Below, piece after piece: positions 8,485-17,102 of a stretch of DNA of 64,000 nucleotides. The stretch is taken from NCBI GenBank assembly GCA_963729195.1, contig CAVSNF010000024.1, forward strand, positions 677,596 to 741,595. The letters are read 5' to 3'. The notes below the pieces were generated by a model. The model was not told the DNA's origin, made no database searches, and saw only the letters and a program-made list of their open reading frames with translations. Each line of letters starts with the position of its first letter. The stretch's first letter is position 1. Source of the stretch: CAVPTL01 sp963729195 (GTDB lineage: Bacteria; Actinomycetota; Thermoleophilia; Gaiellales; JAICJC01). Both the position numbers and the translations under genes were made by a program.

Positions 8485-10905
8485 ATGAGCAGGCCCATGA
8501 CCGACCATTCGATCGACCGCTCCAAACTGCCGATCCAGCGCCCGCCGTTCAACGGAGCCGCCGGACAAACCCTCGGCGATTCACAGCCGGACTGGGATCT
8601 CATCGGGCATGTCGAGCCGCCCGAGGGAGCGCCCAACGTCCTGGTCGTGCTGATTGACGACGCCGGCTTCGGCAATCCCAGCACGTTCGGCGGGCCGATC
8701 TCGACGCCGAATTACGACCGCATGGCCGAGCGTGGGCTGAAATACAACCGTTTTCACGTGACCGCCATGTGCTCGCCGACGCGGGCGGCGCTGCTCACCG
8801 GCCGAAATCACCACGCGGTCGGAATGGGTGGCATCCCCGAGTTTTCGTGCGGCTTTCCCGGCTACTCAGCGATGCTGCCACGCGACGCCGCGCCGTTTCC
8901 CAAGGTGCTCAAGGAGAACGGCTACTCGACCGCCGGAATCGGCAAGTGGCACCTCACTCCCGAGGGTGAGCAGGGCCCGGCGGGGCCGTTCAACCACTGG
9001 CCGAACGCGTGGGGTTTTGACCACTACTGGGGCTTCCTGGCGCCCGAGGCCGGTCAGTACGACACGATGATCGCCGAGAACGGCAAGTTCATCGGTGTGC
9101 AGGAAGGCCGGGATGGAAAGCCGTTCTACTTCCCCGAGGCGATGACCGACGAGGCCATCGACTGGGTGCACGGCGTGCGCGGCCACGACGCGACCAAGCC
9201 GTGGATGCTCTACTACTCGACCGGCTGCAGCCACGCCCCGCATCACGTCTGCCAAGGAATGGTCGGATAAGTACAAGGGCAAGTTCGACCAGGGCTGGGA
9301 CAAGCTGCGTGAAGAGACGTTCGCGCGCCAGAAGCAGTTGGGAGTGATCCCGGCTGATGCCGAGCTGACCCCACGGCCGAAGGAGATGCCTGCCTGGGAC
9401 TCGCTCAACGAGAACAGCAAGCGCCTTTTCGCCCATCAGATGGAGGTGTATGCCGGCTATTCGGAGAACGCCGACCACCATGTCGGCCGGCTGCTGGATG
9501 CGATCGAGCACATGGGCGAACTCGAAAACACCCTCGTCGTCTGGATCTGGGGCGACAACGGCGCCAGCCTCGAAGGCACTCCCACCGGAACGTTCAACGA
9601 GGGCACGATGGTCAACGGCCTGCCACTCACCGACGAGGAGCAGATGCAGCTCGCGCTCAAGTGGGGCGGCGTCGAGGCATGGGGCACCGAGATGATGTAC
9701 CCCCACTACTCGACCGCCTGGGCGTGGGCCGGAAACACGCCGTTTGCCTGGGGCAAGCAGGTCGCCTCGCACCTTGGCGGTACCCGAAACCCGCTGGTGG
9801 TGCACTGGCCCTCGCACGTGACCGATGCGGGCGGTCTGCGGTCGCAGTTCACACACGTGAGCGATATCGGCCCGACCATCCTGGACGTCTGCGGGGTACC
9901 GCAGCCGACACACGTCGACGGTATCGAGCAACAGCCGATGACCGGCTCGAGCTTCGCGGCCTCGCTGACCGACGCCGACGCTCCCGACCTGCACACCCAG
10001 CAGTACTTCGAGAACTTCGGAAACCGGGCGATGTACAAGGACGGGTGGTGGCTATCGATGCGGATGCCGCGATCCCGTGGCGGCTCGATCCCGCGATGCT
10101 GAAGACGTTCGCGCCCGGTGTCTGGTCGCCGGACGATGACCCGGTCGAGCTGTACTACCTGCCGGACGACTTCTCCCAGGCCCACGACCTTGCCGCCGAG
10201 CACCCCGAGAAGGTCGCCGAGCTCAAGCAGCTCTTCTGGGAGGACGCCGAGAAGTACCACGTCAAGCCGCTGCTGGCGGGGTTTGCGCCGTTCTTCGGCA
10301 TCCTTCCGCCGCTGGGCACGAACACCACCACGACGTACTGGGGGAAGGTCGAAAACGTCGCGCCCGGCAAGGTGCCGCGGATCTACAACCACTCCTACAC
10401 GATCACCGCTGACCTCCAGATTCCCGAGGCCGGCGCGGAAGGCGTGATCGTGGCTGACGCCGGCCATCTCGGCGGTTTCACGCTGTACATCGAGGATGGC
10501 AAGCTCAAGCACACCTATGCCTTCCTGGGCGTGTTCGAGTATCGCCAGGTGTCGGAGGGAGATCTGCCGACCGGGGATGTCACGGTGCAGATGGCGTTCG
10601 AAGCCGACGAGGCCAAGCCGGCCACACCGGGCAACGTCACGCTCTCCGTGAACGGCCAGAAGGTCGGCGAGGGTCGGATGGATCACACCGTGCCTTTCGG
10701 CTTCAGCGGCTACGCCGGCCTCGATGTCGGTTGCGACAACGGCCTGGTCGTCGATCGCAACTACCTCGATCGGGCGCCGTTTGCCTTCACCGGGACGATC
10801 AAGAAGGTCGTCTTCGACGTCGCCCCACACGCAAACCCCGCCGACGAGCACGCCCTGCATGAGCATTCCAAACAGTCAGACACGGTACGCGGCGTTACCG
10901 CGTAA
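8485..10905 (+). CDS. Type I arylsulfatase, frameshifted near 9250 and 10070
   Basis: Formylglycine-dependent sulfatase of about 805 aa if repaired. The modification motif CSPTRAALLTGR starts at Cys96, preceded by the metal-binding LVVLIDDAGFG; GKWHL and the second metal site DNGAS are also present. The reading frame is lost near 9250 (+1, after HAPHHV) and again near 10070 (between the RMP and PWRLDP segments). All three parts are strongly sulfatase-like. After the catalytic domain a C-terminal beta-sandwich-like region (about residues 610-790) matches the same region of the intact paralogue at 38093-40438. No anaerobic or formylglycine-generating partner gene is in the window. Confidence 0.85.
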
Positions 10906-10917
10906 GAAGAGGCGACC

Positions 10918-11433
10918 ATGAGTGATGACCACAAGGACGTGCTGATCGCGGCGTACATGTTCGAGGATCTCGCCAAGCGCGACTTCGACGCTGTGCTGAA
11001 ACTGGCGGAGGACAAAACGATCACCGCCGAGGGTGTCGTACTCGTGCAGAAAGACGCCGCCGGCGAGGTGACCGTGACCGAGACCGGCGACCACCTGGGC
11101 AAGAAAGGCGCCAAGCTCGGCGGCGGCGTGGGGCTGGTGGCCGGGCTCTTCGCCCCACCGCTGCTCGCCGCGACCGCGGTCGGCGCCGCCGCCGGCGGAG
11201 TGATGGGCAAGTTCGCCAAGCACCGCCTGGAAAGCGGCATCGGAGAGAAGATGGATGCCGCGCTCCCGCCCGGCGCCGGTGGGGTGATCGCCGTCTACGA
11301 CGTGGGCGGCCACGACGCTGTCGACGCGGCGCTCGAAAACGCCGTGATCAAGTCTGTCGCTCAGATCGACGGGCTCAGCGCGAAAAACCTCAAGCAAGGT
11401 TTGGCCGAAGCCCAGGCAGGCATGGGGGGATGA
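10918..11433 (+). CDS. DUF1269 family membrane-associated protein
   Basis: A 171-aa protein of the DUF1269 type: a ferredoxin-like N-terminal half (YMFEDLAKRDFDAVLKL), a central glycine/alanine-rich hydrophobic hairpin (LGGGVGLVAGLFAPPLLAAT then VGAAAGGVMG, about residues 65-100), and a C-terminal alpha/beta half with AVYDVGGHDAVDAALENAV. The start lies 12 bp after the sulfatase stop, so the two may be co-transcribed. Family members are small inner-membrane proteins sometimes linked to stress and cAMP-regulated loci; the biochemical role is unknown. Confidence 0.8.
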   Translation: MSDDHKDVLIAAYMFEDLAKRDFDAVLKLAEDKTITAEGVVLVQKDAAGEVTVTETGDHLGKKGAKLGGGVGLVAGLFAPPLLAATAVGAAAGGVMGKFAKHRLESGIGEKMDAALPPGAGGVIAVYDVGGHDAVDAALENAVIKSVAQIDGLSAKNLKQGLAEAQAGMGG

Positions 11434-11474
11434 GCGGTTCCCCCGGAGCGCCGTTGCGGCTCTCGGGGTACTTG

Positions 11475-12713
11475 CTACACCGCTGCGAGCAGTTGTGATC
11501 GCACGTCGTCGTCGCAGTGTGCCTCGGGGCCGTATGTCCAGGTCTCGAGTTCGGGCACGGCGTCGAAGATCTCGAGTGCTCGGTTGCGACGTGCCGTCCC
11601 GTCCGGACCGGGCGACAACAACGCTGCGGCGCTGAGGTGCTCGGCGTCGCGGAGCCGGTCAAAGAAGTCGTCGTGCTGCTCGGCGTAGGCGCCGGCCGCA
11701 GTATCCCAATCCGTGTCCGCCACGAGGGCATCGCGCAACAGCCGGACGTCGCGCAACGTGCGTCCAAGGCCGCTTCCCCAGGCCGGATCGCTGGCCCCCG
11801 CCGCATCACCAACCAGCACGATCCCATCCCGATAGGGTCGCTGGATCCATCTATGCGAGCCGTCGAACGTCGCCAGGGGGCCGTGTAACTGCGCTCCGGC
11901 CAGCCACTCGGCCGGCACACCCGCATCGCGCAGATTCACGAGCGCGGTTTCGAAGTCACGTGGGCCCGAAAGCCGAGTCGGAGCTGCATCAGTGTGGCGG
12001 AAGAGGTAGAGCCGAAACAAGCCGGGTGACACCTCACAGACGGCGGCCGAGTGCCCGGCAGTGCGGCCGAGCAGGTAGTGGATGGCGCCCTCGGTATCCA
12101 TCTCACCCTCCACCAGGAGTCCGGTCGAGAGCAGCTCCTCGGGATCTGCCTGACGCTCGAAGCCCGCCAGCCGCGACAATTGCGAGTCACGACCATCGGC
12201 GCCGACGACCAGCCGCGCCCGTAGCGTTCGGACAGCGCCATCGACAGTGATCTCCACCGCCGGTGGATCACCCGGAATCAACGACGTGACCCGCGCGGGA
12301 CGCAAGACGGTTGCCCCCGCGGCCGCGGCTTCCTCAATCAACGCCTCCTGCATCATCGGATGCAAAAACGCGAGGGACGGCTCGCAATGGGGAGCGGCGG
12401 TGCACAGGTCAACCGCGGGAAACTGCTCGCCGTCGACGTGGTTGGTCAAGCCCGGCACCATCAGAGCGCACCCGTCCACGAACCAGTCGAACAACCCCAG
12501 GCGCCGAGCCTCCACCGTGCCCCAAGCGGCGATCACCTCGCCGCGAACGCGGTCACGGTACGCCCGCTCACGCTCCACCACCGTCACGCTCGCACCTTCG
12601 CGAGCCATCACAGTCGCCAACGAGGCGCCCGCCAGCCCCCCGCCGACGATCACCAAGTCGGGGTCCGCGTCCACGCCGGCAAGCATACAGAGCCGCATAT
12701 GCGCTGGTGACAA
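11475..12713 (-). CDS. FAD-dependent oxidoreductase / monooxygenase
   Basis: A 412-aa flavoprotein of the para-hydroxybenzoate-hydroxylase-like class. The FAD Rossmann motif IVGGGLAGASLATVMAREGA begins near residue 20, the arginine/DG region GADGRDS is near 165, and the second FAD motif GDAAGASDPAWGSGL is near 290. These features suit a single-component aromatic hydroxylase or a geranylgeranyl-reductase-like enzyme. Three methionines (residues 1, 6 and 10) could start translation. It converges with the DUF1269 gene. Confidence 0.85.
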   Translation of the reverse strand: MSPAHMRLCMLAGVDADPDLVIVGGGLAGASLATVMAREGASVTVVERERAYRDRVRGEVIAAWGTVEARRLGLFDWFVDGCALMVPGLTNHVDGEQFPAVDLCTAAPHCEPSLAFLHPMMQEALIEEAAAAGATVLRPARVTSLIPGDPPAVEITVDGAVRTLRARLVVGADGRDSQLSRLAGFERQADPEELLSTGLLVEGEMDTEGAIHYLLGRTAGHSAAVCEVSPGLFRLYLFRHTDAAPTRLSGPRDFETALVNLRDAGVPAEWLAGAQLHGPLATFDGSHRWIQRPYRDGIVLVGDAAGASDPAWGSGLGRTLRDVRLLRDALVADTDWDTAAGAYAEQHDDFFDRLRDAEHLSAAALLSPGPDGTARRNRALEIFDAVPELETWTYGPEAHCDDDVRSQLLAAV

Positions 12714-12783
12714 TTGCCACCGATCCCGCGTGCGGGGTCACTGGACAGCTGCTGCACTCAGACAGCGGTCTGCAATGGGCCCG

Positions 12784-13275
12784 TCACACGCCCGCTCGGG
12801 CCTGCAGCATGCGCATCCGACCACAGAGCGTGGACAACACGGCGATTGCGATCTTGGGCTCCTTCTCGAGCAGCTTGAGGAACTTCTGCCGCGGCACCAT
12901 CATCACCAGCACCTCTGACCGGGCGGTGATGGTCGCCGATCGTGGCTGCCCGTCCAGCAGCGACATCTCACCGAAGGAGTCGTTGGCACCGAGCACGGCC
13001 CGTCGGGCACCTGCGCCCAAGCTTGCCCGACCGTCGAGGATCACGAAGAAGGCCTCCCCGGGCGCGCCGGTCTTGACGATGGCCGCGCCGCTGGGGTAGC
13101 GCTTGGTGGACGCCAGCCGTGCGATCTTGCCCAGATGGCGGCGGGAAAGTCCGGCGAAGAGCGGCACGTCCGAAAGCGCGTCCACCCACTCCCGCGACAT
13201 CTTCTGCGGGATGTGCGACGCCGTGCCTGGTTTGGCCCCAACTCCTGCAGCGGTAAGTCCGAGTGGCCTGCCCAT
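12784..13275 (-). CDS. Cyclic nucleotide-binding domain protein
   Basis: A 163-aa protein that is almost entirely one cNMP-binding beta-barrel. Helix A and first strand read VPLFAGLSRRHLGKIARL, and the phosphate-binding cassette region has DSFGEMSLLDGQPRSATITA, close to the consensus FGE...R-A. No DNA-binding domain follows, so it is a stand-alone sensor module. ATG 13275 is used; upstream in-frame codons overlap the SDR gene. It starts 8 bp after the SDR stop on the same strand and is probably co-transcribed with it. Confidence 0.85.
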   Translation of the reverse strand: MGRPLGLTAAGVGAKPGTASHIPQKMSREWVDALSDVPLFAGLSRRHLGKIARLASTKRYPSGAAIVKTGAPGEAFFVILDGRASLGAGARRAVLGANDSFGEMSLLDGQPRSATITARSEVLVMMVPRQKFLKLLEKEPKIAIAVLSTLCGRMRMLQARAGV

Positions 13276-13283
13276 GGCTCTCC

Positions 13284-14090
13284 CTACCCCGCGGGAACCC
13301 AGCCCCCTTCTGCGTGGACAACTTGGCCGTTGATGTAACCCGCGCCGTCCGATGCGAGGAAGAGCACGGTTTCGGCGATCTCGCGGGGGTCGCCAAAGCG
13401 CTTCATCGGGTTCATCGCCTTGGCCTCTTCGATGTGCTCGGGGGCGACCCCCCACTCCCACTCCCAGTTGCCGGAGATCGGGCCGGGGGCGAGCGCGTTG
13501 ACGCGGATTTCCGGTGCCAGATCTCGGGCCAGCGACGCGGTCAGGCCTCGGATCGCGCCCTTTGCCGCGCAGTAGGTGACGGGCACCCAGTTGATCGGGT
13601 TCTCAGGGTTCACGCCGTTGCCGTAGGTGCTCGAGAAGTTGATGATCGAGCCACGGCCGTGCCTGCGCATGTGCGGGATCACGGCATGGCACATCCGCAT
13701 CGCGCCGATCACATCCACCGCGAGCAGCGTCGTGGCCGCATCGGCGCTCATGTGCTCGAACCGAACGGTGTCGGCCTCGTCGAGACGCCCGGCGGTGTTC
13801 ACCAGCACGTCGATCCGCCCGTAGCTCGACTGTGCCTGCTCCACGAAGCGATCGACCGAAGCTTGATCGGTGACGTCCAGCTGACAGGCGGAGGCCGCGC
13901 CGCCGGCATCGACGATCTCTGCCACCGCCGCCTCGGCGTCACCCTGCGAACTGCGGTAGCCGACGAGCACCGAGGCCCCCTCTCGGCCGAACCCACGTGC
14001 GACCGCCCCACCCAGCGTCCCGCCGGCGCCGGTCACAAGTGCAACGCGACCCGAGAACCGATGACCGTCATTCCACGTCGCTTCCACCAC
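13284..14090 (-). CDS. SDR family oxidoreductase
   Basis: A 268-aa classical SDR. The cofactor loop TGAGGTLG is at residues 20-27, NTAG stands at the NNAG position, NFSST carries the catalytic serine and YCAAK the catalytic Tyr/Lys. The C-terminus ends GYINGQVVHAEGGW, the usual SDR closing motif. Several tryptophans in NWEWEWG lie in the substrate loop and may shape a particular pocket. It sits between the VOC gene (14534-14103) and the cNMP gene on the same strand with 12- and 8-bp gaps, suggesting one operon. Confidence 0.9.
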   Translation of the reverse strand: MVEATWNDGHRFSGRVALVTGAGGTLGGAVARGFGREGASVLVGYRSSQGDAEAAVAEIVDAGGAASACQLDVTDQASVDRFVEQAQSSYGRIDVLVNTAGRLDEADTVRFEHMSADAATTLLAVDVIGAMRMCHAVIPHMRRHGRGSIINFSSTYGNGVNPENPINWVPVTYCAAKGAIRGLTASLARDLAPEIRVNALAPGPISGNWEWEWGVAPEHIEEAKAMNPMKRFGDPREIAETVLFLASDGAGYINGQVVHAEGGWVPAG

Positions 14091-14102
14091 ACCCCCTCTT
14101 CC

Positions 14103-14534
14103 CTACGCCGGCCTCCAGGAGAACACTTCGATCCGGATGCCGTCGGGATCGAAAACGAAGAACGCGTAGTAGCCGGGCTCGTCGCGGTCTTCCTCGGGCG
14201 GATGGTGAATCGTCGCGCCGGACGCCAGCGCGCGGGCGTGTGCGTCGTCAACCTCATCCGTCGTGTCCACTTCGAACGCGATGTGCTCGACGCCGACGCC
14301 GTAGTACTGATGAGCGCCGCCATCGGCCGGCCGCAATCCGATGCCCCCCTGGTCGTAGGCAGCGTTCGGTTCATCGATGCCGAGGTAGACCACCTCTTCC
14401 GTCCCCCGGTAGGTCGGGTACCGCCTGGTTTCGTGCCAGCCGAGCGGGCCGAGAACGTCGAGGTAGAACGCCAGTGACCGCTCGACGTCGCCGACCGCAA
14501 GATCGATGTGGTGGAGCCCCTTTGCCGGCATCAC
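14103..14534 (-). CDS. VOC family (glyoxalase/dioxygenase-fold) protein
   Basis: A 143-aa vicinal-oxygen-chelate protein. The first module starts LHHIDLAVGDVERSLAFYLDVLG with a likely metal His; the second has GVEHIAFEVDTTDEVDDAHAR and ends DPDGIRIEVFSW, where the last Glu is the usual ligand. Family reactions range from lactoylglutathione lyase to extradiol dioxygenase and antibiotic binding; nothing specifies this one. It is the first gene of the probable VOC-SDR-cNMP operon. Confidence 0.85.
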   Translation of the reverse strand: MMPAKGLHHIDLAVGDVERSLAFYLDVLGPLGWHETRRYPTYRGTEEVVYLGIDEPNAAYDQGGIGLRPADGGAHQYYGVGVEHIAFEVDTTDEVDDAHARALASGATIHHPPEEDRDEPGYYAFFVFDPDGIRIEVFSWRPA

Positions 14535-14590
14535 TGCTCCGGTGTTTGCGGGTCGCGCCGAGCGTACCGCGGCGTGGCACGCAGTTCAAC

Positions 14591-14881
14591 TCAGCCGGCG
14601 ACGTAGCTCGCCAGGTGCTCCCCGGTGAGGGTGGAGCCGGCGGCGACCAGATCGGCGGGCGTGCCCTCAAAGACGATCCGGCCACCGTCGTTGCCGGCAC
14701 CGGGGCCGAGATCGATGATCCAGTCGGCACGCGCCATCACCGCCTGTTGGTGCTCGATCCGCCGGTGAACACGCCGCTTGGGGATCTCGACGCTGACGTG
14801 CTTGAGGTTGTTCACGCGCCCACCCTGCACGCGAATCAGATCCTGGCTGTCGGCAACATGCGGCGTGGCGGTGCTCCCCAT
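14591..14881 (-). pseudogene. UvrA-like ABC protein relic with large internal deletion
   Basis: An open 96-codon frame that joins the two ends of a UvrA-type protein. Residues 1-37 (DLIRVQGGRVNNLKHVSVEIPKR) match the N-terminus just before the first Walker A. Residues about 39-96 (RIEHQQAVMARADWIIDLGPGAG ... IVFEGTPADLVAAGSTLTGEHL) match the extreme C-terminus after the last ATPase switch histidine. Everything between, hundreds of residues including both P-loops, zinc modules and signature motifs, is absent. The frame is still intact from ATG to stop. It may be a recent deletion product of a UvrA-like drug-resistance paralogue; no ATPase activity is possible. Confidence 0.75.
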
Positions 14882-14920
14882 CGGCGGCCATGCTAGCTAC
14901 GGCATGACCACCCCGACGCG

Positions 14921-14967
14921 GGTGGGGGGTGAATAACGGTGCCTGGCACCGTTATTCACCCCCCACC
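14921..14967. repeat. Palindromic repeat, copy 1 (extended arms)
   Basis: Perfect inverted repeat with 23-bp arms around a single central T (14944). The core half-site is GTGAATAACGGTGCC and the arms are extended outward by GGTGGGGG / CCCCCACC, longer than in any other copy. It lies between the divergent UvrA relic (start 14881) and FAD oxidoreductase gene (start 14985), the only copy not at a gene 3' end. No T-tract follows, so it does not look like an ordinary intrinsic terminator. Confidence 0.9.
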
Positions 14968-14984
14968 CGATAGCATCACGGCGC

Positions 14985-16364
14985 ATGACCGAGACGTTTG
15001 AGCCGTATGCGGACCAGCCGAACCGGTCGCCGTGGATCGCCCAACTCGCCGGCGATGGGCAGCCGCAGCTGCTCACCGCGGACACCAGTGCCGATGTGGT
15101 GGTGGTCGGTGCGGGCATTGCGGGGGTGTCGACGGCCTTCTCGATCCTGCGCACCACCACCAAGAGCGTGCTGATGATCGAGCGCGATCGGGTCGGACGC
15201 GGCGCGAGCGGTCGAAACGCAGGACAGCTGACCACGTATTTCGAACGGCCGCTGACGGACATCGCCGATCAGTTCGGCGCGACCAGAGCGGTCGAGGCCC
15301 AGCGCGGCTTCGACGACGCCCACGAGCTGCTCGACCTGATGGTCGCAGAGGCCCAGGCCACCGTTCGGGTGGAGCGATTCACCGGCCGCATGGGAATGTT
15401 CAACCTGCACCAGGTGAAGGCTCACCTCACAAGCAAGTTGATCCGAGATGCCGGCGGCCTACGCCCGCAGGAATGTCTCGTTTCCGAGGATGCTGAGTTT
15501 CTCTCCGACATCCCGCCCGAGTTTGCCGGCCACTACTCGGTCGTGCCGCAGGCGCAGATCCGAGAGCTGCTCGAGGTCGACGACGACCGCTACCGGGCGG
15601 TGTTGGGCGCTCGTGCCGGGTGTGCCAACAGCGGCGTGATCGCACAGCAAGTGCTCGCCTACCTGCAACAGCGACACGCCGACCGGTTCCAGTACGCCGA
15701 CTGCACGAATGTCGACCGGGTGGTCGTGGGAGACGATCGCGCCGTGGTTCACGCCGGCGACCGCCGAGTGACCGCCGGCCACGTGGTGCTGTGCACGAAC
15801 GGCTTTGTCGATCACACGGTGGAAGACCCGTCGGGTGCACCGGTTCGGCTGGCAGGCGACCAGCAGATCGTCGGGCGAGTTGCCTATATGGCCGCCTTCG
15901 CCGAAGACGAACAGCGTTCACCGGGGGCGTTCAGCTACATCCGCAATGCCGTGATCGGTGGTCCCGTGCCGTACGTGTACGTCACCCGGCGGACCTACGA
16001 CCGAGCCAAGGACACCGTCACCCTGACCTGCATGGGCGGCCCGGAATACCCGTTCCATGAGCCGGTCTACGACCGCGACGCCCCATTCCCCGGGGAGCTG
16101 CTCACCGCGATGGACGACGAAGTCCGACCGTTCGCGCAACCGGCCCGACCGGCCGCCCAGCCGTACGACTTTCACTGGCACGGCCTGATGGGCTACAACG
16201 ACAGCGGGATCCGGGTGGTCGGCGCGCATCCCCGCCACCAGCGGTTGCTCTACAACCTCGGCTGTAACGGCGTGGGATTTCTCCCCTCCGTCTGCGGTGC
16301 CGACCGCGTCGCTCGGCTGCTCGCCGGCGAGCAGCTGCAGCCGAGCATCTTCGACCCACGCTAG
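14985..16364 (+). CDS. FAD-dependent oxidoreductase (DAO family)
   Basis: A 459-aa D-amino-acid-oxidase-fold flavoenzyme. The FAD-binding motif VVVVGAGIAGVSTAFSIL is at about residues 38-55, followed by ERDRVGRGASGRNAGQ, the loop typical of glycine/sarcosine oxidase and gamma-glutamylputrescine-oxidase-like enzymes. The C-terminal LGCNGVGFLPSVCGAD closes the FAD site. It likely oxidises a primary or secondary amine. The gene is exactly bracketed by two palindromic repeats (14921-14967 and 16383-16413) and has no co-directional neighbour. Confidence 0.85.
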   Translation: MTETFEPYADQPNRSPWIAQLAGDGQPQLLTADTSADVVVVGAGIAGVSTAFSILRTTTKSVLMIERDRVGRGASGRNAGQLTTYFERPLTDIADQFGATRAVEAQRGFDDAHELLDLMVAEAQATVRVERFTGRMGMFNLHQVKAHLTSKLIRDAGGLRPQECLVSEDAEFLSDIPPEFAGHYSVVPQAQIRELLEVDDDRYRAVLGARAGCANSGVIAQQVLAYLQQRHADRFQYADCTNVDRVVVGDDRAVVHAGDRRVTAGHVVLCTNGFVDHTVEDPSGAPVRLAGDQQIVGRVAYMAAFAEDEQRSPGAFSYIRNAVIGGPVPYVYVTRRTYDRAKDTVTLTCMGGPEYPFHEPVYDRDAPFPGELLTAMDDEVRPFAQPARPAAQPYDFHWHGLMGYNDSGIRVVGAHPRHQRLLYNLGCNGVGFLPSVCGADRVARLLAGEQLQPSIFDPR

Positions 16365-16382
16365 CCACCCCCCGCAACGCGA

Positions 16383-16413
16383 GTGAATAGCGGTGCCAGG
16401 CACCGCCATTCAC
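16383..16413. repeat. Palindromic repeat, copy 2
   Basis: Inverted repeat with 15-bp arms around A16398, one mismatch (GTGAATAGCGGTGCC versus the complement of GGCACCGCCATTCAC). It sits between the converging FAD oxidoreductase and XRE-cupin genes; the TGA stop of the XRE gene (16410-16412, minus strand) is inside the repeat. Confidence 0.85.
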
Positions 16414-16994
16414 TTGCCACGCGACTTGGCACGGACGTGTATGTGGTCGTCGTGCCTGCCCAGCAGGCTGAGGATCTCGACCGGCTCCTCACCTGCCGGC
16501 CCGAACCAGTGTGGCAGGCGGGTGTCGAACTCAGCGACTTCGCCGGGGCCCATGGTGATGTCGTGGTCGGCCAGGATCAACCGCATCTTTCCGGAGAGGA
16601 CGTACAGCCACTCGTAGCCGTCGTGGGTGCGCAGCACCGGTTCGCCCTCCTCCGGCGGGATCAGCACCTTCCACGCGTGCATGCCACTGGGCTGCCGTGT
16701 CAACGGCACCACCACGCGGCCCTTGCGGACCGTGGGTTTGAGCCGGATCCGGGGGTCGCCCACCTCCGGTGCTCCGACCAGGTCGTCGAGCGGTATCTGG
16801 TGTGCCTGGGCGATCGGAAGCAGCAGCTCGAGGCTGGGCCGGCGTTGACCGGATTCCAGCCGCGACAGGGTGCTTTTGGAGATCCCCGTCGCCTCGGCCA
16901 GCTCGGCCAGGGTGACGCCGCGTTTGGCCCGTGCCCGTTTGAGGCGCGGGCCGACCTCCTCCAGCACAGCGTTGATCTCGGGTGAACTCGCCAT
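16410..16994 (-). CDS. XRE family regulator with cupin sensor domain
   Basis: A 194-aa transcription factor. Residues about 15-70 are a lambda-Cro-type helix-turn-helix (RLKRARAKRGVTLAELAEAT then STLSRLESGQRRPS). Residues about 115-185 are a cupin barrel (LRTHDGYEWLYVLSGKMRL, then EVAEFDTRLPHWFGP). This architecture is known from PuuR/SutR-like regulators that sense small metabolites. ATG 16994 is supported by family similarity from the first residues. It is divergent from the thioredoxin-reductase-like gene, with an inverted repeat between the starts. The stop codon lies within palindromic repeat copy 2. Confidence 0.9.
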   Translation of the reverse strand: MASSPEINAVLEEVGPRLKRARAKRGVTLAELAEATGISKSTLSRLESGQRRPSLELLLPIAQAHQIPLDDLVGAPEVGDPRIRLKPTVRKGRVVVPLTRQPSGMHAWKVLIPPEEGEPVLRTHDGYEWLYVLSGKMRLILADHDITMGPGEVAEFDTRLPHWFGPAGEEPVEILSLLGRHDDHIHVRAKSRGK

Positions 16995-17024
16995 ACCGGC
17001 CACTCTAGGTTCGCGTCCCAGGAT

Positions 17025-17042
17025 TGGCAACTTTCGTTGCCA
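17025..17042. promoter_or_regulatory. Candidate XRE operator
   Basis: Perfect inverted repeat TGGCAAC-TTTC-GTTGCCA in the 108-bp gap between the XRE-cupin gene and the divergent flavoprotein gene. Seven-bp arms with a 4-bp spacer suit a dimeric XRE regulator. It is 31 bp upstream of the XRE ATG and 61 bp upstream of the flavoprotein GTG, so binding could repress both. Confidence 0.5.
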
Positions 17043-17102
17043 TATCCGGAAGCTGGTGCATAGGGTGCAACTGGATTCAGTCACAAGTTGAAAGGAATCA
17101 CC

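Noticed and set aside
9706..10866. Long antisense open frame inside the sulfatase gene
   Set aside because: Third-position GC bias creates long open antisense frames here; the peptide has no domain, while the sense strand has clear sulfatase motifs.
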